A stretch of 64,000 bases of DNA, from assembly GCF_042661025.1 (NCBI RefSeq), contig NZ_JBHSWH010000001.1, forward strand, positions 1,054,001 to 1,118,000. The letters are read 5' to 3'. The position numbers were made by a program, and so were the translations under genes. This document shows, one piece after another, positions 8,789-17,060 of this stretch (within the stretch, counting starts at the first letter, position 1; every line of letters starts with the position of its first letter). The notes beneath the pieces are model-generated. The model was given only the letters and a program-made list of their open reading frames with translations. It was not told the DNA's origin and searched no databases. This stretch comes from Flexivirga alba. Lineage in GTDB: Bacteria > Actinomycetota > Actinomycetes > Actinomycetales > Dermatophilaceae.

Positions 8789-9766
8789 GTGAGCGAGCCT
8801 CGCAACCTGATCATCATCGGCTCCGGCCCAGCCGGTTACACGGCCGCCGTGTATGCCGCCCGCGCCAACCTGCACCCCCTGGTCTTCGAGGGATCGGTGA
8901 CCGCCGGCGGCGCGCTGATGAACACCACCGAGGTCGAGAACTACCCCGGCTTCGCCGACGGCATCATGGGACCCGAGCTGATGATGCAGATGCGCGAGCA
9001 GGCCGATCGGTTCGGCGCTGACCTGGTCCGTGACGACGTCACGGCGGTGGACCTCACCGGTCCGGTGAAGCGCGTCACCGACGGCGAGGGCAACGTCCAC
9101 GAAGCGCACGCCGTCATACTCGCGATGGGTTCGGCATACCGCGAGCTGGGCCTGGAGGACGAGAAGCGCCTGTCCGGGCACGGCGTCTCGTGGTGCGCCA
9201 CCTGTGACGGCGCCTTCTTCCGCGACCAGGACATCATGGTCGTCGGCGGCGGCGACTCCGCCCTCGAGGAGGCGACCTTCCTCACCCGATTCGCCAAGAA
9301 GGTCACCCTCGTGCACCGCCGCGACCAGTTGCGCGCCTCCAAGATCATGGCCGATCGGGCGCTCGCCAACGACAAGATCGACTTCGCCTGGAACAGCCAG
9401 ATCACCGGCATCCAAGGCGACCCCAAGGTCAGCTCGGTGACCCTGGCCGACACCCAGTCGGGTGAGACCCGCCAGGTCGACACGGCTGCCGTGTTCGTCG
9501 CCATCGGTCACCTGCCGCGCAACGAGCTTGTCGTAGGTCAGGTGAACACTGACGACGAGGGTTACGTGCTCGTCGGTGAGGGCACCACGGCGACCAACCT
9601 GCCCGGTGTGTTCGCCTGCGGTGACCTGGTCGATCACACGTACCGGCAGGCCATCACCGCTGCCGGCACCGGTTGCGCGGCAGCCCTCGACGCGGAGCGC
9701 TTCCTGGCCGCACAAGACGAGGCGGGCGCTCCGGCCGCCACCGCAGCGCAGACCGTCAATGCCTGA
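8789..9766 (+). CDS. trxB: Thioredoxin-disulfide reductase
   Basis: A flavoprotein of 325 residues that transfers electrons from NADPH to thioredoxin. The FAD-binding GSGPAGYTAAVYAARA motif is near residue 11, the redox-active CATC at residues 136-139, the NADPH-binding VGGGDSALEEA near 151, and the C-terminal FAD motif GVFACGDL near 280. GTG 8789 is preceded by GAAGGA. A possible -10 (TACCAT, 8723-8728) lies upstream. It is followed by trxA after 59 bases. Confidence 0.97.
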   Translation: MSEPRNLIIIGSGPAGYTAAVYAARANLHPLVFEGSVTAGGALMNTTEVENYPGFADGIMGPELMMQMREQADRFGADLVRDDVTAVDLTGPVKRVTDGEGNVHEAHAVILAMGSAYRELGLEDEKRLSGHGVSWCATCDGAFFRDQDIMVVGGGDSALEEATFLTRFAKKVTLVHRRDQLRASKIMADRALANDKIDFAWNSQITGIQGDPKVSSVTLADTQSGETRQVDTAAVFVAIGHLPRNELVVGQVNTDDEGYVLVGEGTTATNLPGVFACGDLVDHTYRQAITAAGTGCAAALDAERFLAAQDEAGAPAATAAQTVNA

Positions 9767-9825
9767 ATCCTCTTCCCTACCAACGCCTTTCGGCATACAT
9801 CCACACAATGAAAGGAACATCCGAC

Positions 9826-10155
9826 ATGGGTGCGAACACCAAGGAAACCTCTGACGCCACCTTCGAGGCCGACGTTCTCAAGAGCGACAAGCCGGTGCTC
9901 GTCGACTTCTGGGCGCCCTGGTGCGGACCGTGCAAGATGATCGCCCCGATCATCGAGGAGATCGCCGAAGCCAACGCCGACAAGCTGACCGTCGTCAAGC
10001 TCAACACCGACGACAACCCGAAGACGTCCGCCAAGTACGGCATCACCGGCATCCCAACCCTGAACGTCTACCAGAACGGCGAAGTCGTCAAGAGCATCGT
10101 CGGCGTCATGCCGAAGCCGAAGCTCGTCAAGGAGCTCGAGCCCTTCATCGGCTGA
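9826..10155 (+). CDS. trxA: Thioredoxin
   Basis: A 109-residue thioredoxin with the active site WCGPC (Cys33 and Cys36) and the conserved cis-proline segment GIPTLNVY. ATG 9826 has AAAGGA upstream; the frame stays open further upstream but that part overlaps trxB and is not thioredoxin-like. It is the substrate of the upstream TrxB and is followed by a strong terminator. Confidence 0.97.
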   Translation: MGANTKETSDATFEADVLKSDKPVLVDFWAPWCGPCKMIAPIIEEIAEANADKLTVVKLNTDDNPKTSAKYGITGIPTLNVYQNGEVVKSIVGVMPKPKLVKELEPFIG

Positions 10156-10178
10156 GTCCTCACCTCGAGTTCGTCGAA

Positions 10179-10220
10179 AGAGGCGGCCTTCCCTGTATTA
10201 GGAAGGCCGCCTCTTCTTTT
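10179..10220 (+). terminator. Intrinsic terminator after trxA
   Basis: A perfect 14-bp stem (AGAGGCGGCCTTCC and its complement) with an 8-base loop is followed by TCTTTT. It begins about 23 bases after the trxA stop. Confidence 0.9.
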
Positions 10221-10288
10221 CTGCCTGGCCAGGTTTTGGGGTGCTGGCTCCGCCGTGGGACGGGTCTCACTCCGTTCGCTCCGCTAGC

Positions 10289-10309
10289 GCTCCGCTCTCT
10301 GCATAGGCC
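10289..10309 (+). repeat. 21-bp inverted repeat, left arm
   Basis: The exact reverse complement of this 21-mer (containing CTCTCTGCATAGG) occurs at 10677-10697. Similarity continues beyond the perfect core on the side of GTCGT-containing sequence. It may be a remnant of a duplicated intergenic element. Confidence 0.7.
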
Positions 10310-10676
10310 CCGCCCCACGACGAACCCAGCACCCTCGTCGGTCACCCAATCATGTTGGCCAGCAACAGATTTCACGCCCTTACCTTGTCGTGCGGTCGGC
10401 TTACGTCGGTTGCGCTCTGACCACTCCCGACGACCGCTGGATCAGAGTCGTCGTGTCCGCATCTGAGTGCCAACGTGGCCACCCAAAGGTGGTGACCCAG
10501 CACGCCTGGCGAGCACAGAGAACGTCGCCTACCCACCCGGCCAACTCTCCTGCCAGCATCGGCTGCAGGGGGCCACGTGGAGACCTAGCGCCCACACGGC
10601 CAGCCGGCAACGGACGCAGCCAACGAAAGTCATGGTCAGACGGCGATCGGGAGGCGACGGGTGCGTCGTCGGCCCG

Positions 10677-10697
10677 GGCCTATGCAGAGAGCGGAGC
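10677..10697 (-). repeat. 21-bp inverted repeat, right arm
   Basis: Perfect inverted partner of 10289-10309, separated by 367 bases. The spacing is too long for a terminator hairpin, so this reads as two inverted copies of a dispersed element. Confidence 0.7.
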
Positions 10698-10856
10698 ACG
10701 CGAGGGCGACGATCATGTCGGCTGGGGTCGGCCGTGCGAGCTTGCGAGCCGGACGCACCAGGTGACATGTGAGGAGCCGAGCAGACAAGACAGTCGGAGC
10801 GAACGAAGCGAGACCGGGGCGGCGGCGTAGCCGTCGCCCAACCAAGGCAACCACGG

Positions 10857-10872
10857 CGATTCACGTGAAACG
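10857..10872. promoter_or_regulatory. parS-like site 1
   Basis: CGATTCACGTGAAACG matches 13 of 16 bases of the parS consensus TGTTTCACGTGAAACA, with the central palindrome TTCACGTGAA intact. It lies downstream of parB, where ParB would nucleate on origin-proximal DNA. Confidence 0.65.
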
Positions 10873-10902
10873 TGTTGAACCGGAACGGTTTTCGCCACAC
10901 TC

Positions 10903-10942
10903 GGTCTCGATACGGGCTCGTTCCTCGCCCTACTCGACCCGC
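10903..10942 (+). repeat. Dispersed REP-like element, copy A
   Basis: Begins GGTCTCGATACGGGCTCG and ends ACTCGACCCGC. The same ends occur at 27514-27550 (inverted), 27565-27611 and, in part, 30914-30953. All copies are intergenic. The ends pair (GGTCTCGA / GAGTCGACC-like), giving a short hairpin. Confidence 0.65.
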
Positions 10943-10948
10943 ATTGCG

Positions 10949-12070
10949 TCAGGAGCGTTGGACGCCCAGCTGATCCATGATGCGGTTCAAGTCATCGACG
11001 CTCGCGAACTCGACGGTCAGCTTGCCGCGGCTCTTGCCGAGTGAGATCTTGACGCGGGTGTCGAGCTGGTCGGAGAGGCTGGAGGCGAGCGAGTCGAGCT
11101 GCGGGTGGTGTTGGCCGGCGCGAGGGGAGCGGCGCACGGCCTTCTCCTTGTCGCCACCCAGCGAGACGATCTCCTCGGTGCTGCGGACCGACAGGCCCTC
11201 GGCGACGATCCGCTGTGCCAGGCGTTCCATCGCAGCGGCGTCCGGCAGGCCGAGCAGTGCGCGGGCGTGGCCGGCGGAGAGGACGCCGGCGGCGACGCGG
11301 CGTTGTACCAGCGCGGGGAGCTTCAGCAGACGCAAGGTGTTGCTGATCTGCGGACGGGACCGACCGATCCGTCCGGCGAGTTCCTCGTGGGTGCAGGAGA
11401 AGTCGTCGAGCAGCTGACCGTAGGCCGCTGCTTCCTCCAACGGGTTCAGTTGTGCGCGGTGCAGGTTCTCCAGCAGCGCATCACGCAGCATGTCGTCGTC
11501 GTCGGTGGTGCGGATGATTGCCGGGATGGTCGCCTTCCCGGCGCCACGACTGGCGCGCAGCCGCCGCTCACCCATGATGAGTTCATAGGTGACGCCCGCC
11601 TCGGCGATGTCAGCCGCGGGCAGGCGGCGCACCACGATCGGCTGCAGGACACCGATCTCCCGAATGCTATGCACCAGCTCGGCCAGCTCATCCTCGTCGA
11701 ACACCGTGCGCGGCTGGCGGGGGTTCGGGCGAATCTGGTCGACCGGTAACTCGGCGAACGTCGCACCCGGAACTTCTTGCAGCTCTTCGGTGGTGTCATC
11801 CGCCGCAGCTGTGCTGTTGTCAGTTGCCGGTGCGTTGTTGTCCGCGCCGTTCTGCGGCCCTGTGCCGTCCGAGGCGGCACCGTCGGCACTCGCGTCGGCG
11901 TCATCGTTTCCCGTGAAACGTTCGTTCTCGACCGCGTCCCGAGTGGCTGCGGCCACCGAGCTTCCGGGGAAGAAGACGTCCGAAGGTCGCGGATTTCCGG
12001 TCGTCTGCGCCGGCGCCGTGGGGATCAGGGCACCCAGGCCGCGCCCGAGGCCGCGTCGTTTTTCGCTCAC
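10949..12070 (-). CDS. parB: Chromosome-partitioning protein ParB
   Basis: A 373-residue CTP-dependent DNA-sliding clamp that loads at parS. The N-terminal ParA-stimulating peptide MSEKRRGLGRGLGALIPT is followed by an acidic Asn/Asp/Ala-rich linker, the CTP-binding ParB/Srx core (IRPNPRQPR, GERRLRAS at about residues 210-220), the helix-turn-helix (AGRIGRSRPQISNTLRLLKLP) and a C-terminal dimerisation domain. Its start overlaps the parA stop by 4 bases (ATGA). A parS-like site sits inside its 5' part. Confidence 0.97.
   Translation of the reverse strand: MSEKRRGLGRGLGALIPTAPAQTTGNPRPSDVFFPGSSVAAATRDAVENERFTGNDDADASADGAASDGTGPQNGADNNAPATDNSTAAADDTTEELQEVPGATFAELPVDQIRPNPRQPRTVFDEDELAELVHSIREIGVLQPIVVRRLPAADIAEAGVTYELIMGERRLRASRGAGKATIPAIIRTTDDDDMLRDALLENLHRAQLNPLEEAAAYGQLLDDFSCTHEELAGRIGRSRPQISNTLRLLKLPALVQRRVAAGVLSAGHARALLGLPDAAAMERLAQRIVAEGLSVRSTEEIVSLGGDKEKAVRRSPRAGQHHPQLDSLASSLSDQLDTRVKISLGKSRGKLTVEFASVDDLNRIMDQLGVQRS
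11905..11920. promoter_or_regulatory. parS-like site 2 (inside parB)
   Basis: CGTTTCCCGTGAAACG has 13 of 16 matches to parS, with one change in the central hexamer. It is within the linker-coding part of parB. Confidence 0.6.
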
Positions 12071-13251
12071 TGGTCGATCTTAGTGCCTTGGGCCGCCAGC
12101 TCCTTGGCAGCCTCGGAATAGGAGAGGGCGCCACTGCTCGACGGGTCATACGTGAGCACTGTTTGGCCGTGACTGGGCGCCTCCGAGATCCGGACGGAGC
12201 GCGGGATCGAGGCCTTCAGTACCTGATCGGTGAAGTGGGTGCGCACCTCGTCGGCCACCTGGGCGGACAGCCGGGTCCGCGCGTCATACATCGTCAGCAA
12301 GATCGTCGAGACGTGCAGCCGCGGGTTCAGGTGTGCCCGGATCAGCTCGATGTTCTTCAGCAGCTGGCTGAGCCCCTCCAACGCGTAGTACTCGCACTGG
12401 ATCGGGATGAAGACCTCTTCCGCGGCCACGAACGCGTTGACCGTCAGCAGACCGAGGCTCGGTGGGCAGTCGATGAGGATGAAGTCGAATCGCCCGGCGT
12501 CGCCAGGATTCTCCTGGTAGTGATCGATCGCACGCTTGAGGCGTGATTCACGTGCAACCAAGGACACCAGCTCGAGCTCGGCGCCCGCGAGGTCGATCGT
12601 TGCAGGCGCGCACCACAGGCCGGGTATGTCGGGACATTCCTGTAGCACGCCGGCCAACTCGCCGTCCTCGACCACGACGTCATACACACTTGGCACTTCT
12701 TCGTGGTGCGGTATGCCGAGCGCGGTGCTCGCGTTGCCCTGCGGGTCGATGTCGATGACCAGGACCTTGAGGCCGAACGTCGCCAGGGCCGCAGCGACAT
12801 TGACGGTCGTGGTGGTCTTGCCCACGCCGCCCTTCTGGTTCGAAACCGTCAGGATCCGGGGCTGGGCAGGCGGAAGGACCTTGCCCTCGGCCAGTCGGTC
12901 ACGTCGTCGTGCCTGTTCGACGAGTTGCTCAGCCAGCGGTGAGGAAACTGGAGTCTCATCGACCGGCGGCATGACGTCATCAGACGGCGTTGCCAATGTT
13001 TCACGGGAAACGACGGCCTCGTCGGTGTGAGACTCGCCCACGTCTGCGGCATCGTCCACTGAGTCCGGAGTGGGCATCCCGGCATCGGAGCCGCCCAGCA
13101 AACGGACCGGATCTCCCGCGGGCACCGGATGCAGCGCACCTACCCGAACTGTTGGCTCGCGTCGCGCGGCGTTGCGCCAGCCTACCGGCTCGGGTGTGGC
13201 GGTCGTGACTGCAGATCCTTGCCACCCCGTGGGTAGCGACGTTGTGCTCAC
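12067..13251 (-). CDS. parA: Chromosome-partitioning ATPase ParA
   Basis: A Walker-type ATPase that drives origin segregation with ParB. The deviant Walker A KGGVGKTTT, the Walker B region (FILIDCPPSLG) and DPQGN are present. The N-terminal extension of about 140 residues is poorly conserved and charged. I chose GTG 13251 because GAAGAGG lies 5 bases upstream; ATG 13266 in the same frame has no ribosome site. It is the second gene of the rsmG-parA-parB run. Confidence 0.95.
   Translation of the reverse strand: MSTTSLPTGWQGSAVTTATPEPVGWRNAARREPTVRVGALHPVPAGDPVRLLGGSDAGMPTPDSVDDAADVGESHTDEAVVSRETLATPSDDVMPPVDETPVSSPLAEQLVEQARRRDRLAEGKVLPPAQPRILTVSNQKGGVGKTTTTVNVAAALATFGLKVLVIDIDPQGNASTALGIPHHEEVPSVYDVVVEDGELAGVLQECPDIPGLWCAPATIDLAGAELELVSLVARESRLKRAIDHYQENPGDAGRFDFILIDCPPSLGLLTVNAFVAAEEVFIPIQCEYYALEGLSQLLKNIELIRAHLNPRLHVSTILLTMYDARTRLSAQVADEVRTHFTDQVLKASIPRSVRISEAPSHGQTVLTYDPSSSGALSYSEAAKELAAQGTKIDQ
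12997..13012. promoter_or_regulatory. parS-like site 3 (inside parA)
   Basis: TGTTTCACGGGAAACG has 14 of 16 matches to parS. It lies in the N-terminal extension region of parA, where protein sequence is least constrained. Confidence 0.7.
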
Positions 13252-13310
13252 GTTCGCCTCTTCCATTCATCGTTGTGGTCGGGCGGTCGGGTCGTAACCG
13301 GGCCTGATGA

Positions 13311-14078
13311 TCACTGTCCCGTACGGCCGTGCCCATTGGCGGATTGGCGCCGGCTGGGCTTCTTGGCACCCTTCTTCGCGCCGCTCTTGCCGAGTCGACG
13401 CGGGACGCCCACCCTCAGGCGAGCCACAGTCGTGGGCTCATCCAGGATCTCCGCGCCGCACTCGACGATCTCGATCTCGGTGATGCCCACAGCTGCGAGC
13501 AGTTCTCGGCCCTGGTCGATCTCTTCAGCGACTGATGCACCCTTCATGGGCAGCCACCAGCCTCCCGGTCGTACCAGGGGGACAGACCACACCGCAAGGT
13601 TCTCCAGTGCCGATACTGCACGGGACGTGACTACGTCGGCAGGTGCAACTTCGTCCCAGACGGTCTCAGCGCGCCCGCGCACGACGGTCACATTGGTCAG
13701 CCCCAGCTCGTCAATGACCTCGTCGAGCCAGCGGACCCGGCGTAACAGCGGCTCCACCAGCGTCACCGACAGATCCGGCCGGCGTATGGCGATCACCAGT
13801 CCAGGCAGTCCCGCGCCGCTGCCAACATCAACGACCGTGCTGTCAGCAGCTATCAAATCGGTCATGACTGCGCAGTTCAGGATGTGTCGCTCCCAGAGGC
13901 GGGGCGCTTCGCGAGGGCCGATCAGCCCGCGGATGACTCCCGACCCGGCAAGCAGCTCGGCGTACCGCTGGGCGATCGGGAACTGATCGCCGAAGATCGT
14001 CTCCGCCTGGACGGGGGCAGCGGGGACTTCGGCAGTCTCCAAGCCGTCCGAGCTGGGCTGCGGAGGATCATGTTTCAC
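13311..14078 (-). CDS. rsmG: 16S rRNA (guanine-N7) methyltransferase RsmG (GidB)
   Basis: This SAM-dependent methyltransferase modifies G527 (E. coli numbering) of 16S rRNA; its loss gives low-level streptomycin resistance. Motifs include the SAM-binding VVDVGSGAGLPGL and VVRGRAE, followed by a basic Lys/Arg-rich C-terminal tail. GTG 14078 was chosen because GAGG lies 8 bases upstream and the protein then begins just after jag. The start codon lies inside parS-like site 4, so ParB binding there may overlap translation-start sequence. Confidence 0.95.
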   Translation of the reverse strand: MKHDPPQPSSDGLETAEVPAAPVQAETIFGDQFPIAQRYAELLAGSGVIRGLIGPREAPRLWERHILNCAVMTDLIAADSTVVDVGSGAGLPGLVIAIRRPDLSVTLVEPLLRRVRWLDEVIDELGLTNVTVVRGRAETVWDEVAPADVVTSRAVSALENLAVWSVPLVRPGGWWLPMKGASVAEEIDQGRELLAAVGITEIEIVECGAEILDEPTTVARLRVGVPRRLGKSGAKKGAKKPSRRQSANGHGRTGQ

Positions 14079-14086
14079 GTGGAACG
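14071..14086. promoter_or_regulatory. parS-like site 4 (covers the rsmG start codon)
   Basis: TGTTTCACGTGGAACG has 14 of 16 matches to parS with an intact CACGTG centre. The rsmG GTG start (14078-14076) is part of this site. Confidence 0.72.
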
Positions 14087-14088
14087 CC

Positions 14089-14625
14089 TCAGTCGTCGGC
14101 GGGCAGAACCACCACGAAGCGCCGCGGCTCGGCGCCCTCGGACTCCGAACGCAGACCGCCGGCGAGGACCGCGTCGTGCACGACCTTCCGTTCGAAGGCA
14201 GACATCGGATCCAGCGCGACTCGTTCGCCATCCGCCTTCACGGACGCAACGGCACTCTCGGCGACCTTGACCAGCTCGGCACGACGGTCCGCCCGGAATC
14301 CGGCGACGTCCAGCATCAGCCGGCTGCGGTTACCGGTCTCGGCCTGCACTGCCAGGCGGGTCAACTCCTGCAGGGCGTCCAGCACTCTGCCGTTCTGGCC
14401 GACCAGGCGACGGGGCACGCGGCCTTCTTCTGAGTCCACGATCGACACCGACGCACGGTCACCGTCGACGTCGACGTCGATGTCGCCGTCCAGGTCGGCA
14501 ATGTCCAACAGTGTCTCGAGGAAATCGGCTGCGACCTCACCTTCACGGTCCAGGTCTACGGCTGTGTGCGGATCGGTCTCCGCTTCGTGAGCGGACGGTT
14601 CGTCGTGGGTGGTCACGTCAGTCAT
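14089..14625 (-). CDS. jag: Jag/KhpB-like RNA-binding protein (KH and R3H domains)
   Basis: This 178-residue protein is encoded between yidC and rsmG, as usual for Jag (SpoIIIJ-associated) proteins. An acidic N-terminal stretch of about 35 residues precedes a KH-like domain (ending RRLVGQNGRVLDALQELTR) and an R3H domain near the C-terminus (ALDPMSAFERKVVHDAV). It probably binds RNA and influences cell-envelope growth. ATG 14625 has GGGAG upstream. Confidence 0.93.
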   Translation of the reverse strand: MTDVTTHDEPSAHEAETDPHTAVDLDREGEVAADFLETLLDIADLDGDIDVDVDGDRASVSIVDSEEGRVPRRLVGQNGRVLDALQELTRLAVQAETGNRSRLMLDVAGFRADRRAELVKVAESAVASVKADGERVALDPMSAFERKVVHDAVLAGGLRSESEGAEPRRFVVVLPADD

Positions 14626-14720
14626 TCTTCACTCCCAGTGCTGGTAAACACAAAGATCGGTCGGCGGCCGAGGACGGTCCGCTTAAGCGGCCTGGAGCCG
14701 CTGCAACGAGGTTGGTCGGG

Positions 14721-15773
14721 CTAGCGTTTGCGCTTCTTGTTGTTGCTCCGCTTCGGCTGCACCCGTTGACCGCCGGACTTACCGGCGGTACCGCCGTCAG
14801 CGGTGACCAGGCCGGGCGAACCGGGCGGTGTCTTGGACTTGGCAAGCTCGACCGAAGCGTCTTCGGACTCCTCGTCGTCACTCTTGTGCAGACCTGGAAT
14901 GCTCAGTTTGGTGATCGGCTTGCCCTTGGCCGCACGGCGCTGCTCCAGCGCCTTCTCGGCCTCCGAGCCAGGAGCGGGCATCCGGCGGATCGTGTAGAAC
15001 TGCTGGCCCATCGTCCACAGGTTGGTGGTCACCCAGTAGAGCAGCACACCGATGGGGAAGTTCACACCGGAAATCGCGAAGAACACCGGCATGATGTACA
15101 TGATGTACTTCTGCTGCTTGGCCATCGGGTTGTCGAGCGCCGAGGCCGGCATGTTCTTGCGCATCAACTGGTGCTGAGTGGTGAACACCGTCACCGACAT
15201 GATGATGATCAGCGCCACGCAGAGCGTGCGCACCGCCGCCACGGGCGAGTCGCCCGGGTGCAGGAACGCCGAGGAGAGCTGGGCACCGAAGAGCTTCGAC
15301 TGCTCCGCCTGCTTCGCCAGCGGCTGCGTCATCCAGCCGATCGGGTCGTGATGACCGGAGCCGATGTCTTTCAGGCGGTCGAGCACCCGGAAGAGTGCGA
15401 AGAAGAACGGTGACTGCAGCAGCATCGGCATACAGGACGAGAAGGGGTTGGTGCCCGCCTTCTTGTACAGCTCCATCGTCTCCTCAGTCATCTTCTGACG
15501 AGACTCGGCGTCCTTCTTGCCCTTGTACTTCTTCTGGATCTTCTGGATCTCAGGCTGGATCAGCTGCATTCGCCGCGACGACTTGATCTGCTTGACGAAC
15601 AGCGGGATCAACATGATGCGCAGCACGAGCACCAGGCCCACGACGGACAACGCCCAGGTCCAGCCGTTGGCAGCCGGCATACCGATGGCGGTCAGGATCT
15701 TGTGGAACCCCACCATGACGAAGGCAACGAACCATTCGAGTGGGTACAGGATCGTGTCGAAGAAGTTGTAGAT
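14721..15773 (-). CDS. yidC: Membrane protein insertase YidC (possible non-AUG start)
   Basis: YidC inserts and folds inner-membrane proteins, alone or with SecYEG. Typical features are the membrane core with SSRRMQLIQPEIQKIQKKYK and the segment FPIGVLLYWVTTNLWTMGQQ, then a basic C-terminal tail ending NNKKRKR. The first ATG in frame is at 15716, but the preceding 19 codons clearly encode the first transmembrane helix. AAGGA then lies 7 bases before an ATC codon at 15773, making ATC the best-placed start (about 350 residues). A base error at that codon is equally possible. Confidence 0.92.
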   Translation of the reverse strand: MYNFFDTILYPLEWFVAFVMVGFHKILTAIGMPAANGWTWALSVVGLVLVLRIMLIPLFVKQIKSSRRMQLIQPEIQKIQKKYKGKKDAESRQKMTEETMELYKKAGTNPFSSCMPMLLQSPFFFALFRVLDRLKDIGSGHHDPIGWMTQPLAKQAEQSKLFGAQLSSAFLHPGDSPVAAVRTLCVALIIIMSVTVFTTQHQLMRKNMPASALDNPMAKQQKYIMYIMPVFFAISGVNFPIGVLLYWVTTNLWTMGQQFYTIRRMPAPGSEAEKALEQRRAAKGKPITKLSIPGLHKSDDEESEDASVELAKSKTPPGSPGLVTADGGTAGKSGGQRVQPKRSNNKKRKR

Positions 15774-15784
15774 GGCGCAGTCCT

Positions 15785-16061
15785 TCAGTTGAGCGGCGCC
15801 GGCACCGGAGTGCCGGAGTCGTCTGCGGTAACAAGAGGCGGAACGTGGTCAACGCCGCCAGGGTTCCACGGGTGGCAGCGGGCCAGCCGACGAATCGTCA
15901 GCCAGCTTCCTTGAACAACCCGAAGCGGGTCAGCGCCGTGATCGCGTATGCCGAGCAGCAGGGCGTGAACCGGCAACTCGGCGGGAGCAGGGGGAGATCA
16001 GGATCTGATAGCAGCGCACCAGCCAGACCAGCGGCCGGGCGAGGATCCGGGTCAGTGACAT
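15785..16061 (-). CDS. yidD: Membrane protein insertion efficiency factor YidD (two 1-base deletions)
   Basis: YidD is a small membrane-associated protein between rnpA and yidC. Conserved parts are ARPLVWLVRCYQILIS at the N-terminus and GSWLTIRRLARCHPWNPGG near the C-terminus, but they lie in different frames. Adding one C to the run read as G5 at 15990-15994 and one G at 15909-15910 (plus-strand CC) restores a continuous 92-residue protein. ATG 16061 is 4 bases after the rnpA stop. Two deletions in one small conserved gene argue for sequencing error. Confidence 0.85.
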
Positions 16062-16065
16062 GTCG

Positions 16066-16413
16066 TCACCGCCGCCGATCGATCGCGGCCGTCAGCAGCC
16101 GATCCAGGTCATCCCGCAGGTCGCCCGCCCCAGCGGCGCCGGCGGCGGGGGTGGCCCGGATGACGACGTCGGTGTGCTCGGGCATCGTCGGCAGCAGGGC
16201 CGCCATACGGTGCCGCAACACACGCTTGGTGCGGTTGCGAACGACAGCATTGCCGACGGCCTTGGACACCACGAGCCCGACGCGACTGGCGTCTGCTGGT
16301 GAGCTCGACGCTGTCACGACGAGCCGGGGGCCCGCCGCTCGTCCGGAACGACGACTGCGCAACACTGCGGAAAAATCCGCACTGTCGCGCAGTCGGTGTT
16401 TCGTCGGCAGCAC
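16066..16413 (-). CDS. rnpA: Ribonuclease P protein component
   Basis: This 115-residue basic protein is the subunit of RNase P that helps process tRNA 5' ends. The N-terminal KHRLRDSADFSAVLRSRRS and the RNR motif region (VGNAVVRNRTKRVLRHRM) are characteristic. It sits between rpmH and yidD in the conserved rpmH-rnpA-yidD-yidC-jag order. The start is GTG. Confidence 0.96.
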   Translation of the reverse strand: MLPTKHRLRDSADFSAVLRSRRSGRAAGPRLVVTASSSPADASRVGLVVSKAVGNAVVRNRTKRVLRHRMAALLPTMPEHTDVVIRATPAAGAAGAGDLRDDLDRLLTAAIDRRR

Positions 16414-16445
16414 TATCGCCTAGCTGGCGGTCGGCCGGCAGTCCC

Positions 16446-16583
16446 TCAGGCCGAGATCTTGCTACGGCCCTTGGCGCGGCGCGCCGACAGGATGGAGCGG
16501 CCCGCACGAGTGCGCATCCGCAGGCGGAAGCCGTGCACCTTGGCGCGGCGGCGGGTGTTGGGCTGGAAGGTGCGCTTGCTCAC
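16446..16583 (-). CDS. rpmH: Large ribosomal subunit protein bL34
   Basis: A 45-residue ribosomal protein: SKRTFQPNTRRRAKVHGF and FRLRMRTRAGR are diagnostic. GTG 16583 has GGAG upstream; the open frame continues upstream without homology. It heads the leftward operon from the origin. A GC-rich inverted repeat (CGGGCCCAC / GTGGGCCCG) lies in its presumed leader around 16605-16625. Confidence 0.97.
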   Translation of the reverse strand: MSKRTFQPNTRRRAKVHGFRLRMRTRAGRSILSARRAKGRSKISA

Positions 16584-17060
16584 TGTCGTCTCCGTCGAAA
16601 TGTGCGGGCCCACGGTGGGCCCGATCGTGCGTTGGTCATGGGGATCTTCGCTTCGGCCACCGAGGCGAGCCGAGCCGCTGCCGGAAGGAACCGTGCTGGT
16701 CCAGGCAGGCGTGCGTGAAGAGAAGCTCACAGCTACGATACGGGCCGCTGGTGGACAGGGTCAAACCGAGCGGAACCTCGCGGATCACGAGACCGAACCC
16801 CTCATCAAAGGGCGTTGATTCGGGGTGTGCCAGCCGCCACGCCGTGGGACGCAGAAAATTCTTCGCCACGTGGCTTGCCGGGCGCCAGTCCAAGTTGTTA
16901 GCGTCGGCGTCTTCCAGGTCGGTGCCGTGTCACGCGGTCATGTCGTCATCACTCGCCCACAGCCTGTGGATAACTATGTGGATTAACGGCGTAGCATGTC
17001 CGTCGGCGACCATTTCTCGCCGATTATCGATGCGCCAACTGTCAGGGAGGACACAGCGTT
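16584..17060. promoter_or_regulatory. rpmH-dnaA divergent regulatory region with two DnaA boxes
   Basis: This gene-free 477-base region carries the divergent promoters of rpmH and dnaA. Near its dnaA side are two DnaA boxes in the same orientation, TGTGGATAA at 16965-16973 and TGTGGATTA at 16977-16985. TAGCAT near 16991 is a possible dnaA -10, so DnaA bound here could autoregulate its gene. The rpmH side has a GC-rich hairpin. Confidence 0.7.

Larger units (their letters stand above)
10221..10948. other. Gene-free, repeat-rich spacer between trxA and parB
   Basis: About 730 bases with no credible coding frame; open frames here have no family resemblance. It holds a 21-bp perfect inverted repeat (10289-10309 with 10677-10697), several GGAGCGAACG-type variants, a parS-like site at 10857-10872 and a dispersed repeat copy at 10903-10942. 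No tRNA or known RNA fold was recognised. Confidence 0.6.
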
